Source: Parvicella sp964387945 (GTDB lineage Bacteria > Bacteroidota > Bacteroidia > Flavobacteriales_D > Parvicellaceae). From it: a DNA stretch of 64,000 nucleotides. Shown piece by piece: positions 41,699-51,182 of the stretch. Every line of letters begins with the position of its first letter. The stretch's first letter is position 1. Position numbers and translations under genes: made by a program. Below the pieces are notes generated by a model. It saw only the letters and a program-made list of their open reading frames with translations, had not been told where the DNA came from and did not search any database. Location of the stretch: assembly GCA_964387945.1 (NCBI GenBank), contig CAYLYX010000016.1, positions 1 through 64,000 of the forward strand. The letters are read 5' to 3'.

Positions 41699-43768
41699 AT
41701 GAACATGAAGTCATTCTTTAAAATTTCTATCGCTGCAGTAGCAGTATCTACTTTTTTAGTAAGCTGTAATGAGGAATCAACCTCTTCAGAAAATGAGCAC
41801 GAAGATGAGGTAGCGCACTCAGGAGGAGAAGTAGAGTCGTTAGATTTTACGGCTATGGATACTACTGCAAATCCTGCTGTTGATTTTTATCAATTTGCTT
41901 GCGGAACATGGTTGGCAAATAATCCAATTCCAGATGAGGAAAGTAGATGGAGTAATTTCAATGTATTAAGTGACAACAACAACGACATTCTGAAAAACTT
42001 GTTGGAGGACGCTCAGGCGAATCCGGGTCCAAGTGGAGAAGCAAAGCAATTGATAGGAGATCTGTACCAATCTTTTAGCGATACGGTGCATAGAAATGAA
42101 ATGGGATTAGAGCCCATTCAACCCGTGCTTACCCAGATTGATGCGATGACCACAAATGAAGATTTATTGGATGTGTTGGTGAGCTTGCATTCCATAGGCG
42201 TAGATGCTGGGTTTGGTATTGGTGTAGAGCAAGACGCTAAATTGAATGATCGATATGCAGCTTATTTAGGACAAGGAGGATTAGGTCTTCCCAACCGAGA
42301 CTATTATTTCAACAAAGATGATAGAAGTGTGATGATTCGAGAGGAATACGACAAGCACATGGCAACCATGTTTGAAAAAGTGGTGGGAACCTCTGACAAA
42401 GCTGCGGCATACAAAATAGAAGAGGAATTGGCTACTGAAAGCTGGCCTCCTGTGCAGATGAGAAATATTGAGGCTCAATACAATAAGATGACGGTAGCCG
42501 AACTGACAGAATTGGCTCCAGGCTTTGATTGGTCAACGTATCTTACCAAAAGAGGTATCCAAATTGATTCTATCATTGTCGGACAAAAGACGTTTATGAC
42601 AAAGTTTGCTGACCTCGCGAAAAATCAGTCCGTAGCAGATTGGAAAACCTACCTGAAGTGGACGGTGATGAACCACACCGCAGGCTATTTAACGATGGAT
42701 TTAGAAAGAACAGACTTCGCGTTTTACAATACAGTGTTAAGAGGAACCAAAAAGATGAAGCCCTTGTGGAAGAGAGGGGTGATGATGGTGACCATGTCTC
42801 CTGTTGGGGAAGCGCTAGGCCAGGTCTTTGTGGAAGAAAACTTCACTCCAGAGGCAAAGAACAAGGTTAATGAAATGGTAGACAACATCACGTTGGTGTT
42901 TGACGAAAGAATTGATCAATTGGATTGGATGAGCGATGAGACCAAAGTGAAAGCGAAGGAGAAGCTATCTTCTTTTGCAAGAAAACTTGGTTTTCCAGAT
43001 GTTTGGAAATCGTATGAAGGGTTGACCATCGTACCAGATAATTACGTACAGAATAAGTTTGCCATGGCTCGATTTAAAATTGAGGATAACCTGAATCGAT
43101 TAGGGACAGATATTAACAAAGACGAATGGCACATGGCTCCTCAAATTGTAAATGCCTATTACAACCCGCTGCTAAACGAGATTGTATTCCCTGCAGGAAT
43201 CATGCAAAAACCCTTCTTTAGTGAGCATTTTGAAGATGCAGTAAACTATGCGAGAATGGGAGCTGTAATTGGTCACGAATTAACGCATGGTTTTGATGAT
43301 ATGGGGTCTCAGTTTGATGCTACGGGAGCAATGGTGAATTGGTGGACAGAAGAAGATAAGGAGAAGTTTGACGCAAAAACGCAATTGCTAATCGATCAGT
43401 ACAATGAGTACGAAGTGTTAGAAGGTGTTTTTGTAAACGGTGAACTGACACTCGGTGAAAACATAGCTGATTTGGGAGGATTGACAATTGCTTACCATGC
43501 CTACCAAAAATCGTTAGAAGGAAAAGAAGATGAAGTGATTAATGGTTATACCGGAGAACAGCGGTTCTTTATCGCTTTTGGTCAGGTTTGGCAAAACAAC
43601 ATTCGCGATAATGCATTGGTACAGCGAGTAAACAATGATCCGCATTCTCCAGGAAAATATCGTGTGAATGGAGTGGTTGCTAACATGCCAGAGTTCTTTG
43701 AGGCATTTGATGTGCAGCCAGGTGATCCGATGCGTCAGCCAGATGACAAAATTGCCAAAATTTGGTAA
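41699..43768 (+). CDS. pepO: M13-family zinc metalloendopeptidase, lipoprotein
   Basis: 689 aa. Lipobox leader (FFKISIAAVAVSTFLVSCNEE). The mature enzyme starts at the M13 N-terminal domain (NPAVDFYQFACGTWLANNPIPDEESRWSNF) and ends with the catalytic lobe: HELTH at 526-530 (VIGHELTHGFDDMGSQFD), third ligand Glu in LTLGENIADLGGL, and the C-terminal RVNNDPHSPGKYRVNG. It should degrade peptides in the periplasm or at the cell surface. Length and motifs are complete. Followed 3 bp later by yidD. Confidence 0.94.
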   Translation: MNMKSFFKISIAAVAVSTFLVSCNEESTSSENEHEDEVAHSGGEVESLDFTAMDTTANPAVDFYQFACGTWLANNPIPDEESRWSNFNVLSDNNNDILKNLLEDAQANPGPSGEAKQLIGDLYQSFSDTVHRNEMGLEPIQPVLTQIDAMTTNEDLLDVLVSLHSIGVDAGFGIGVEQDAKLNDRYAAYLGQGGLGLPNRDYYFNKDDRSVMIREEYDKHMATMFEKVVGTSDKAAAYKIEEELATESWPPVQMRNIEAQYNKMTVAELTELAPGFDWSTYLTKRGIQIDSIIVGQKTFMTKFADLAKNQSVADWKTYLKWTVMNHTAGYLTMDLERTDFAFYNTVLRGTKKMKPLWKRGVMMVTMSPVGEALGQVFVEENFTPEAKNKVNEMVDNITLVFDERIDQLDWMSDETKVKAKEKLSSFARKLGFPDVWKSYEGLTIVPDNYVQNKFAMARFKIEDNLNRLGTDINKDEWHMAPQIVNAYYNPLLNEIVFPAGIMQKPFFSEHFEDAVNYARMGAVIGHELTHGFDDMGSQFDATGAMVNWWTEEDKEKFDAKTQLLIDQYNEYEVLEGVFVNGELTLGENIADLGGLTIAYHAYQKSLEGKEDEVINGYTGEQRFFIAFGQVWQNNIRDNALVQRVNNDPHSPGKYRVNGVVANMPEFFEAFDVQPGDPMRQPDDKIAKIW

Positions 43769-43771
43769 CCT

Positions 43772-44026
43772 TTGTTGCCAGTGAAAGCAATTTACACATT
43801 TATTAAATGGATTTTTAAACTTCCTATTAGGGTGTATCAGTATGTGATATCTCCGCTAACCCCGGGGAGCTGTAGGCACACCCCTACATGTAGTACGTAT
43901 GCTATTCAGGCCATTGACGAGTGGGGTCCATTTAAAGGATTGTGGTTAGGAATCAAAAGGCTCAGTAAATGTCATCCCTGGGGTTCTCATGGATATGATC
44001 CGGTGCCGAAGAAAGACAGCAACTAG
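43772..44026 (+). CDS. yidD: YidD membrane protein insertion efficiency factor
   Basis: Small membrane-associated protein that assists YidC-dependent insertion. Signature YQYVISPLTPGSCRHTPTCSTYAIQAIDEWGPFKGLWLGIKRLSKCHPWGSHGYDPVP with the conserved cysteines. 84 aa if the TTG at 43772 is the start; the GTG at 43781 (reading MKAIYTFIKWIFKLP) is equally possible. Lies just behind pepO and may use its transcript. Confidence 0.93.
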   Translation: MLPVKAIYTFIKWIFKLPIRVYQYVISPLTPGSCRHTPTCSTYAIQAIDEWGPFKGLWLGIKRLSKCHPWGSHGYDPVPKKDSN

Positions 44027-44140
44027 ATTCGTATTTGCTTGGCTAATAAAGAGTTGGTTCTTAGGCAACCTTTCGTTTTGAATGGCATTATTTGAGAAGA
44101 AATGACTATATTTCAACACTGAACCAAAACCAATCGAAAC

Positions 44141-47100
44141 ATGAAAAAAACCTTACTTACCTTGTTGTTGGCGTTGTCAACCCCTGCGTTAATGGGAGTT
44201 TATGGCCAAGAATCTATTACTCACTTCGATAACAAACCCTATGTTGAAGGAGAATTTTTAGTACAAATGAAGGCAGGTAGAAGTCTTAAAGAAGTGCTGA
44301 AAAAAATGCCAGAGCAGTATAAAGTTAAACAAGATCACCTTTTGTCAAAGACGATGAGAGTTTATCTGGTTACCTTCGACCATCACGCGATTTCGCATAG
44401 TGATTTTCAGGCATTGCTGTATAGTCAAAAAGAAGTTTCTGTAGCGGACTATAATTACAAGATTGATATGCGATCGACCATCCCTACTGATACAGATTTT
44501 TCTGATCAGTGGCATCATGTGAATACGGGACAAACAGGAGGTACAGCAGATGCAGATATCGATTCTGACTTAGCATGGGATATTACTACAGGCGGACAAA
44601 CAGCTACGAATGATGATATTGTGGTTTGTTTGATCGAAAGTGGGAACTTAGATCACGTAGATTTGGATGGAAATAGATGGTTTAATGCCAATGAAATTCC
44701 AAACAATGGCGTAGATGATGATGGAAACGGATACATTGATGATTACAATGGCTGGAATCCCGTTGCAGGAAATGACGATTACGGAACAGGAGGACATGGA
44801 ACCAACTGTTTGGGAATGATCGGAGCAAAAGGAAACAATGGAACGCTGGTTGCTGGAGCGAATTGGGATGTGAAGCTAATGGTGGTTGGAGACTACAGCA
44901 TTAGTACGCAGGCAAACGCGATTGAAGCCTATGAATATCCACTCGCTATGAGAAAAATGTGGAACAACACGAATGGCTCGCAAGGTGCTTTTGTAGTTGC
45001 AACCAGTTCTTCTTGGGGGATTGATGGAGCAGACCCTACCCAGTACCCACTGTGGTGTGCTTTCTATGATACACTAGGAAAGTATGGAGTTTTGAACGTA
45101 GGGGCAACAACCAATAGTAACTTGGATGTGGATACGCAAGGAGATATGCCAACTGCTTGTGGAAGTGATTATATGATTGGTGTGGGAAGAACAGATCACA
45201 ACGATAATACTGCTGGAGGTTACGGAGCAACTACGATTGAGTTTGGAGCTCCTGGTATTGATGTGGTAACCACCGCAAACACAAATACAATTACTACCAC
45301 TACTGGAACTTCTTTTTCATGTCCGTTAACGGCTGGAGTCATCGGCTTAGCCTACTCCATTCCCTGCCCATCTTTTATGGCTATCGTAAAAGCGAATCCT
45401 CAGCAAGGTGCTGATTTGGTGTTGCAGGCCTTATTGAGCGGTACTGATCCAAAGGCAGCCTTGGCGAGTAAGTTCGTAACAGGAGGCCGATTAAATGCAA
45501 AAAACACACTTGATGATTTAATGACGGCAACATGTAGTGGAAGCATCTGCTTGGCACCTTCAGGAATTACAGCAAGTAATATCACCGGTACCAGTGCTGA
45601 TATTAACTGGAACCCATATGACTCGGCTACGCAATACGTTTTTTATTATCAGGAGGCAGGTTCAGGAAGTTGGTCGAGTACCAACGTAACGGGAACGACC
45701 TATAACATGACTGGACTTATTCCCTGCACGAATTACGAATTCTATATGCAGTCTATTTGTGATACGGATTCAAGTTCTACCACAAGTGTTCAAACCTTCA
45801 TTACCATGGGGTGTGGAAACTGTGTAGATTTAACTTACTGCACAAACTCTGCTGATGGTTCCTATGAATGGATTGAGTCGGTGGAAATTGATGCATGGAG
45901 TAATGTTTCTGGAGGAGACGGTGGTTATGGTGATTTTACCAACGGTGGAGCTGCGAGTTTGACGTTAGACTTAAATCAGTCCTATAACTTTACATTGACG
46001 CCTGGGTTTAATGCTGGTTCGGCTTATGATGAGTCATTCAGAATTTGGATTGATCTAGATCAGAATGGAACATTTGATCCAAGTGATATGGTTTATGATC
46101 AAGGCGCGTATGGCCAAGTTGCTGTGTCAGGAAGCTTTACAGTGCCAGGAACAGCAACATTGGGAAGTACAAGAATGAGAGTGCAGATGTCTTTTGATGA
46201 TCCTTTTGCGCCAGTATGTGGTAGTTTCGATTACGGAGAAGTGGAGGATTATTGTGTAGAGATAATTCAAAGTGTAGTGTGCGGATATTCCGTAACTAAT
46301 TCTATTCAAGATCCAACTTGTGCAGACTTGAATGATGGTTCAATTGGAGTTTCTGTCACCGGAGGTACAGCCCCTTATACCTATGATTGGGGATCACTCG
46401 GAACTAACTCATCTGTAACAGGATTAGGAGATGGGTCGTATCAGTTGGTAATTACAGATGACACAGGATGCGATACAACAATCAATTATCAGTTAGATTA
46501 TACAACTGCTCTAGATGTTAGCGTTTCAGCAACAGACGCAAGCTGTAACGGTTCTGCTGATGGACAGGTAGATGCAACGGCAACGGGAAGTACAGGATAC
46601 ACTTATTTGTGGAGCAATGGGGTAACCACTGCTTCTAATCCAAATATTGCTGCTGGAACGTATGACGTAACAGTAACGGATGCTGATGGCTGTACAGCTG
46701 ATGCCTCAGGAACTGTAAACGAGCCAGTTGCAATAGATGCAGATTTCACTACATTCGAAAGTGGAATGGATGTACAATTTGGCAATAATTCAACTTCAGG
46801 AACATACCTGTGGGATTTTGGAGATGGAAACACATCTACTGCAACGGATCCAGTGCATACGTATGCATCTGAAGGGCAGTATACCGTTTGTTTGACGGTG
46901 ACGACATCATGTGGGTCTGACTCAACTTGTACAACGGTTGAATCAGTTAACACTTCTGGAGTTGAAACCAATGAGGACATGCTATTCAGCTACTATCCTA
47001 ACCCAGCGAGTGATCAAATGATCATTGCCAATGTTTCAGCTGATGTTAGAAATATTGAAATCGTAGATGCAACTGGCAGACTACTCGAGTCGTACCGTGT

Positions 47101-47218
47101 AAACAATGCTACGTTTAACGTTAATGTGAAACGAATGAGTAATGGAACCTATTTCTTGATTGCTAAAAACGAGCAAGGAAAATCATTAGGAACCTACAAA
47201 TTCACCGTGCAGAAGTAA
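44141..47218 (+). CDS. Secreted S8 subtilase with FN3, GEVED, SprB-like, PKD and T9SS sorting domains
   Basis: 1025 aa. Order: signal peptide (1-22), subtilase propeptide (to about 110), S8 domain (about 115-470), fibronectin III (about 475-555), GEVED domain (FRIWIDLDQNGTFDPSD...YGEVEDYCVEI, about 560-700), two SprB-like repeats (APYTYDWGSLGTNSSVTGLGDGSYQ and its partner, about 710-870), PKD domain (YLWDFGDGNTSTATDPVHTY) and a type IX C-terminal sorting domain (YYPNPASDQMIIANV to VQK). His219 (GGHGTN) and Ser391 (TGTSFSCP) are normal. The first triad position, usually Asp, is Glu166 in LIESGNLDH. It may be weakly active or non-proteolytic. Confidence 0.92.
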   Translation: MKKTLLTLLLALSTPALMGVYGQESITHFDNKPYVEGEFLVQMKAGRSLKEVLKKMPEQYKVKQDHLLSKTMRVYLVTFDHHAISHSDFQALLYSQKEVSVADYNYKIDMRSTIPTDTDFSDQWHHVNTGQTGGTADADIDSDLAWDITTGGQTATNDDIVVCLIESGNLDHVDLDGNRWFNANEIPNNGVDDDGNGYIDDYNGWNPVAGNDDYGTGGHGTNCLGMIGAKGNNGTLVAGANWDVKLMVVGDYSISTQANAIEAYEYPLAMRKMWNNTNGSQGAFVVATSSSWGIDGADPTQYPLWCAFYDTLGKYGVLNVGATTNSNLDVDTQGDMPTACGSDYMIGVGRTDHNDNTAGGYGATTIEFGAPGIDVVTTANTNTITTTTGTSFSCPLTAGVIGLAYSIPCPSFMAIVKANPQQGADLVLQALLSGTDPKAALASKFVTGGRLNAKNTLDDLMTATCSGSICLAPSGITASNITGTSADINWNPYDSATQYVFYYQEAGSGSWSSTNVTGTTYNMTGLIPCTNYEFYMQSICDTDSSSTTSVQTFITMGCGNCVDLTYCTNSADGSYEWIESVEIDAWSNVSGGDGGYGDFTNGGAASLTLDLNQSYNFTLTPGFNAGSAYDESFRIWIDLDQNGTFDPSDMVYDQGAYGQVAVSGSFTVPGTATLGSTRMRVQMSFDDPFAPVCGSFDYGEVEDYCVEIIQSVVCGYSVTNSIQDPTCADLNDGSIGVSVTGGTAPYTYDWGSLGTNSSVTGLGDGSYQLVITDDTGCDTTINYQLDYTTALDVSVSATDASCNGSADGQVDATATGSTGYTYLWSNGVTTASNPNIAAGTYDVTVTDADGCTADASGTVNEPVAIDADFTTFESGMDVQFGNNSTSGTYLWDFGDGNTSTATDPVHTYASEGQYTVCLTVTTSCGSDSTCTTVESVNTSGVETNEDMLFSYYPNPASDQMIIANVSADVRNIEIVDATGRLLESYRVNNATFNVNVKRMSNGTYFLIAKNEQGKSLGTYKFTVQK

Positions 47219-47240
47219 TCTGGATAAATTCTTTTGATGA

Positions 47241-47271
47241 AAGGTCACTCTTTAGCAGAGTGGCCTTTTTT
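47241..47271 (+). terminator. Intrinsic terminator of the subtilase gene
   Basis: AAGGTCACTC (47241-47250) pairs with GAGTGGCCTT (47258-47267), one wobble, followed by T-rich sequence to 47271. It lies between the convergent subtilase and tadA genes. Confidence 0.8.
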
Positions 47272-47272
47272 G

Positions 47273-47716
47273 TTATCGCTTTAAAGCAAAATATTGTTTC
47301 ATGATTGCTCCGCAAGCTTCAGCCATAACTCCCCCTGTGACTTGTGTGACAGGGTGTAGCACTTTCTCGGTGAGTCTGTTATATCCTCTTCTTTCATCAG
47401 TCGCACCATAAACCAAGCGTCCTAACCTAGTCCAGAAAGCAGCGCCTGCGCACATCACGCAGGGTTCGAGGGTGACGTACAGCGTGCATTCGTTGAGGTA
47501 CTTATTGTCTAAAAAATCCGAACCAGCTGTAAAAACCTGCATTTCGGCATGAGCGGTAAAGTCAGTCAGTTGCTCCGTGAGGTTGTGAGACCTAGCGATT
47601 ACCTTGTTTTTACAAACGAGTACAGCACCTACAGGCACTTCATCCTTTTCAAAGGCCTTTTCTGCTTCCAGATAAGCCTGCTTCATAAAGTAATTGTCAT
47701 CATATGGTTGGAGCAT
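47273..47716 (-). CDS. tadA: tRNA-specific adenosine deaminase TadA
   Basis: Converts A34 to inosine in tRNA-Arg(ACG). Zinc site HAE at 56-58 (TAHAEMQVF) with Glu as proton shuttle, and PCVMCAGA with Cys86 and Cys89. 147 aa is standard. The 5' end overlaps the stop region of the 127-aa membrane protein by 17 bp. Confidence 0.94.
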   Translation of the reverse strand: MLQPYDDNYFMKQAYLEAEKAFEKDEVPVGAVLVCKNKVIARSHNLTEQLTDFTAHAEMQVFTAGSDFLDNKYLNECTLYVTLEPCVMCAGAAFWTRLGRLVYGATDERRGYNRLTEKVLHPVTQVTGGVMAEACGAIMKQYFALKR

Positions 47717-48083
47717 CTGTCAAGTGTTTTTCCGTAACAAAACCAGTCAGGTGATAATATAAGCCTCCTCCGATAAAATAGCAAATCACGTCCATTGGAT
47801 CACTAGTATAAGATGACGAATACATAGGTAAAATCCATTCAAATAAAACACTAAAGTAGGCACAGGCAAAGAGTACCTTAGGAATGCTTAGACTGAAGGT
47901 CGCGTTTGACGTGTATCTTTTGAGCAAGTAAGATGCTGCACCCAATACCAAAGGAATAGCGAGTAGGTCAGCATAGTAAAACTGAAAGAAATCTGGAAGT
48001 TGAAAACCTGTTTTTTTAGCAATGAAAACCAGAAAATAGGTCAACCAGCCTACGAAATAAGCTATGGAAATGATCCTTTTCAT
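47700..48083 (-). CDS. Four-helix membrane protein, 127 aa
   Basis: Start set at the ATG 48083, which shares one base with the stop of the zinc-ribbon gene (TAATG) and gives MKRIISIAYFVGWLTYFLVFIA; a longer frame to 48170 lies inside that gene and is rejected. Four hydrophobic stretches (YFVGWLTYFLVFIA, YYADLLAIPLVLGAASYLL, VLFACAYFSVLFEWILP, VICYFIGGGLYYHLTGF). No family recognised. Confidence 0.75.
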   Translation of the reverse strand: MKRIISIAYFVGWLTYFLVFIAKKTGFQLPDFFQFYYADLLAIPLVLGAASYLLKRYTSNATFSLSIPKVLFACAYFSVLFEWILPMYSSSYTSDPMDVICYFIGGGLYYHLTGFVTEKHLTDAPTI

Positions 48084-48373
48084 TAACCGACTGTTGTGGC
48101 AATAATCCAAGTGAAAATGGCAACAATAAACATATAGACCGACCAAACAGCAAACAAAATCTGATAGCACATTCTTACAAAGAGGAAGCGAGAACTTTTC
48201 ATTCCCTGAAAATAAGTAAGGACCTTTCCGTCTTTCTTAGCAGCATCTTCCTGATCGATTTTAGCCTTATATTCTTTATTGAGTTCTTCGGCAACAAGTG
48301 CAGTGTCACAGTAAACGCAGCGAGTAGCGTTTTCATTCCATTTTTTACAGTTGGGACATTTTTGTTGCTTCAT
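48083..48373 (-). CDS. Zinc-ribbon membrane protein, 96 aa
   Basis: ATG at 48373 gives MKQQKCPNCKKWNENATRCVYCDTAL, a CxxC/CxxC zinc ribbon, then a charged linker and one long hydrophobic segment (MCYQILFAVWSVYMFIVAIFTWIIA). An upstream in-frame TTG at 48382 is less likely. It overlaps the FAD oxidoreductase 3' end by about 29 bp. Such zinc-ribbon/TM proteins are widespread in Bacteroidota with unknown role. Confidence 0.78.
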   Translation of the reverse strand: MKQQKCPNCKKWNENATRCVYCDTALVAEELNKEYKAKIDQEDAAKKDGKVLTYFQGMKSSRFLFVRMCYQILFAVWSVYMFIVAIFTWIIATTVG

Positions 48374-49436
48374 ACGCCTCAAATTTATGAAAATATTTTT
48401 TTGAATGTCTCAAAATATTCGCTTCTGGGTAGATCGCTTCTTCTCCTTGAAGAAATTGGGCAAACTGATCGGCTAATTTTGGAGCCATCATCACTGTTTT
48501 ACTGCCCATGCCGTTAAAAATGAACAGCCCTTTGTGTTTAGGATGTTCACCAATCAAAGGTTTTCGATCTGTAATGGTTGGTCGTACACCTGCAGCTTGG
48601 TGATAGATTTGATAAGGAAGTTGAATGACTTTTTCAATTTTCTCTTCGAGTTCTTTTTTGGCATCTTCCGTAGTGTCATCTGTAACTGTATTCCAGCGGT
48701 AGGTGCTTCCCACTAGATAGGAGTCTTCTTCATTCTGCGGAACAATAAAACAACCTCGTGAGATGGTTTTGCCTTGTAGGGCTTCTGTTTTTATCTCCAC
48801 AATTTCTCCTTTGGTCAGGTTACGGGGCAAGTAGTTAAAATAAGGGTTGTAAATAAACTGATAGCCTTCACAGAAAATAATGCCCTTATACTTTTTACCT
48901 TGATAGCTCCAGCTTTCGTCCTCTTTTTTTAATTGATCAAAGTCAAACTTCCCAATCGTCATTCGCTGACTATACTTGGATTTTGTGAGTTGTAAAAAAT
49001 CGGGAACCTTCATTCGTCCACTATGATTAACGGTGCCTATTCCATAAGGACTTGAGATGCCTTTGATTTCGGAATCTTCAATTCCCAATACTTCATCAAA
49101 AGGAGGTTCTTGCATTCGCGCCATCCAATTATTTTGTTCCTCAATGGATATAAAGGGTCGGTAAAAAGTAGACGTGGTAAAGAAGTCTTCACCGAGCGAG
49201 TTTTGAATGTTTTGATAAAAGGGGGTGGCAAAATCAATAAATTCGAGAGCACGCCAAGCAAAATTCAGCCTTCGAAAAGACATCGGGTGCATGATTCCGC
49301 CAGCAGCCATAGAAGCACTAAACTTGTGGTTGTTGTCAAGAACTTCAAATTCAATTTGCTGTTTTTCTAACTGATAGAGCAAAACAGAACCAGCAAGACC
49401 TTGACCAACGACTAGGTATTTGTTGGAGTCACCCAT
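48345..49436 (-). CDS. FAD-dependent oxidoreductase, DAO family
   Basis: 363 aa. The Rossmann motif is KYLVVGQGLAGSVLLYQLEKQ, and the C-terminal flavin contacts are GVRPTITDRKPLIGEHPKHKGLFIFNGMGSKTVMMAP. Resembles D-amino-acid/glycine oxidases and the oxidase half of MnmC, but no tRNA-modifying domain is attached. Substrate not predictable. Directly follows the LysE-family gene with no gap. Confidence 0.85.
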   Translation of the reverse strand: MGDSNKYLVVGQGLAGSVLLYQLEKQQIEFEVLDNNHKFSASMAAGGIMHPMSFRRLNFAWRALEFIDFATPFYQNIQNSLGEDFFTTSTFYRPFISIEEQNNWMARMQEPPFDEVLGIEDSEIKGISSPYGIGTVNHSGRMKVPDFLQLTKSKYSQRMTIGKFDFDQLKKEDESWSYQGKKYKGIIFCEGYQFIYNPYFNYLPRNLTKGEIVEIKTEALQGKTISRGCFIVPQNEEDSYLVGSTYRWNTVTDDTTEDAKKELEEKIEKVIQLPYQIYHQAAGVRPTITDRKPLIGEHPKHKGLFIFNGMGSKTVMMAPKLADQFAQFLQGEEAIYPEANILRHSKKYFHKFEAYEATKMSQL

Positions 49437-50114
49437 TTAAATGTCTCTAAAGAAGAAAAGTATACCGAAGAAAATGAAGATGCCACCTATCACAAGAGAT
49501 ATATAACTGATCGTCTTATCGTTCAGTTTGGACTTTAGTTTTCCTGCGAAATAAATTTTGAGCATATCCATACCAAACATGGTACTCAGCGTAGTGGTAA
49601 AATAGTAGAACATTTGTCCCTCTGTAATCTGGAGTTGCTCCGTTGCGGCTGTACATGCAGCTATCCAATATAGCAAAACACCGGGGTTAATGGCATTTAA
49701 TCCAATTCCCTTTAAAACAAGACCGATGGCAATTTTAGCATTAAACTTCTTAGGTAAATTGGCAACACCGTCTTTCACACCATCTACATCGTCCAGTACC
49801 TCATCCACATTAATCTCTTTCTTTTTTTGCGGTTTATCTCTTTTGAGAATAGCCACCACACCCATGCCAATGAAAACTGCTCCTGCTATGTACTTAACAA
49901 ACTCATTGTCGTGAAGTTTTTCAAGCACTTCTTGTGCAAAAAAGTAGGCCAATAACAAGTACAAAACATCACTGATGAGCACACCTATGTCGATGAAAAT
50001 AGCGTTGAGAGGACCTTTTTTGATGCTGGCTTCAAGGAGAACGAAGAAAACGGGGCCTATAAGAAAGCTCAGTATAACTCCGGATAATATGCCATTCAAA
50101 ACTAAATGCCCCAC
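49437..50114 (-). CDS. LysE-family exporter
   Basis: 225 aa with about six membrane helices (VLNGILSGVILSFLIGPVFFVLLEASIKKG at the N-terminus is the family signature; GLNAINPGVLLYWIAA follows). Amino-acid or homoserine-type efflux is likely. The central charged loop (KRDKPQKKKEINVDEVLDDVDGVKDG) is long for the family. Start is GTG at 50114. No gap to the FAD enzyme: possibly one functional pair. Confidence 0.87.
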   Translation of the reverse strand: MGHLVLNGILSGVILSFLIGPVFFVLLEASIKKGPLNAIFIDIGVLISDVLYLLLAYFFAQEVLEKLHDNEFVKYIAGAVFIGMGVVAILKRDKPQKKKEINVDEVLDDVDGVKDGVANLPKKFNAKIAIGLVLKGIGLNAINPGVLLYWIAACTAATEQLQITEGQMFYYFTTTLSTMFGMDMLKIYFAGKLKSKLNDKTISYISLVIGGIFIFFGILFFFRDI

Positions 50115-50175
50115 AAAAATGTGCGCTTTACGACAAAGTTAATGAATGCAGAAGATTGACGATATGATTAAAAAG

Positions 50176-50202
50176 AAAAAGACCGGTTATCCGGTCTTTT
50201 TT
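50176..50202. terminator. Bidirectional terminator
   Basis: Perfect 11-bp stem AAAAAGACCGG (50176-50186) and CCGGTCTTTTT (50191-50201) with a 4-nt loop TTAT. T-runs on both strands; on the minus strand it serves the gene at 50225. Confidence 0.88.
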
Positions 50203-50224
50203 AGAATAATTATAATCAAGCGTG

Positions 50225-50851
50225 TTACTCAGCAATTGGATACCAAATTTCTGTAACCCACTTGCTGGTGTCAGGCTCCATTCCTGGGTCAGTAACATAG
50301 ATTTCCCATGGACCTCCAGTAGGTAAGTTACCAGAACTGTACATGTAGTCGTTAATCGCCATGTGAGCTGCTTCAGTTTCTGCGTAGGCACCCATGTGTA
50401 CATATTTGTAAGCTGCTCCGGCAGGAATCGTAATCACTTCAACTCCTTCTCCGGCTTCTGTTCCTTCCGCAACAGGAATCCCAGCGGTATACACAGAAGT
50501 TCCTTCCTCATCAAAAGTTAGCCATTGCGTAAGCGGCATACCTGCTTGCTCAATGCCATTCTCCATCATGTAACCGACTAATTGTCCGTAGTTGTTTCCT
50601 AGCTTTTCACTAAAATTCGCCCATTCATTACCCGTTACACTATCCTTTATAGCTAGGTAAGTTAACGTTTCATTTTGAGTTTTTTCCCAGCCTTCAGGTA
50701 GGGCAACTTCGTCTACCGGACTCTCAGTGGCAACTGAGTCGGTAGTAGCGTTTTCTGTGTTGGTTTCTTCTGCTGTTTCTTCTGTCGCTGTTTCGCCACA
50801 GCTTGTCAATATCAAAGAAAAAGCAATAATTGAATAAAATATTTTCTTCAT
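50225..50851 (-). CDS. Lipoprotein with GyrI-like effector-binding domain
   Basis: 208 aa. Lipobox leader (FYSIIAFSLILTSCGET), an acidic low-complexity linker (ATEETAEETNTENATTD), then a GyrI/AraC-effector-binding fold (VEVITIPAGAAYKYVHMGAY; GGPWEIYVTDPGMEPDTSKWVTEIWYPI). The fold usually binds small ligands or haem; ligand unknown. Confidence 0.85.
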   Translation of the reverse strand: MKKIFYSIIAFSLILTSCGETATEETAEETNTENATTDSVATESPVDEVALPEGWEKTQNETLTYLAIKDSVTGNEWANFSEKLGNNYGQLVGYMMENGIEQAGMPLTQWLTFDEEGTSVYTAGIPVAEGTEAGEGVEVITIPAGAAYKYVHMGAYAETEAAHMAINDYMYSSGNLPTGGPWEIYVTDPGMEPDTSKWVTEIWYPIAE

Positions 50852-50877
50852 GTTGATTAGGTTTTATAGCGCAAAGG

Positions 50878-50920
50878 TAAAAAAAACAAAGCGACCATGA
50901 ATCTAATCCATGACCGCTTT
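50878..50920 (-). terminator. Intrinsic terminator of the 50-aa gene
   Basis: On the minus strand AAAGCGGTCATG (50920-50909) pairs with CATGGTCGCTTT (50899-50888), with two wobble pairs, followed by a run of T (50886-50878, one G). Supports a real small transcription unit upstream. Confidence 0.75.
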
Positions 50921-50965
50921 GCAACCTTTATTTAACCTACTAACTATGAAAGATGAATATTTTTC

Positions 50966-51118
50966 CTATTTACCGGTTCGCAAACCGTGCTCTAAAATTC
51001 TAAGTTGTAACTGATTTGCGCGAGAGATGATTCGGAAGTACTCTTTGAGGTTTCCTTTTTTCATCAATGACTTTGCTAAATCTTTAAGTGAGTTATATTG
51101 TAATTCTAAAGCTTCCAT
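50966..51118 (-). CDS. Small protein, 50 aa
   Basis: MEALELQYNSLKDLAKSLMKKG... from the ATG at 51118. A longer frame to 51175 has an unlikely N-terminus. The protein is helical and basic toward the C-terminus (YFRIISRANQLQLRILEHGLRTGK). Its own terminator (50878-50920) argues for expression. No family recognised. Confidence 0.55.
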   Translation of the reverse strand: MEALELQYNSLKDLAKSLMKKGNLKEYFRIISRANQLQLRILEHGLRTGK

Positions 51119-51182
51119 TTTGTTCTGTTTTAGTGTTTGACTAGTACAAAACAAATGGCGTGCCAAAAATTTCAAAAAGGGG

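Noticed and set aside
46603..46980. 125-codon minus-strand frame inside the subtilase gene
   Set aside because: Shadow of the SprB/PKD coding region; no start context, no signal, low-complexity Val/Ser composition.
48084..48170. N-terminal extension of the 127-aa membrane protein
   Set aside because: It lies within the zinc-ribbon gene; the TAATG junction marks 48083 as start.
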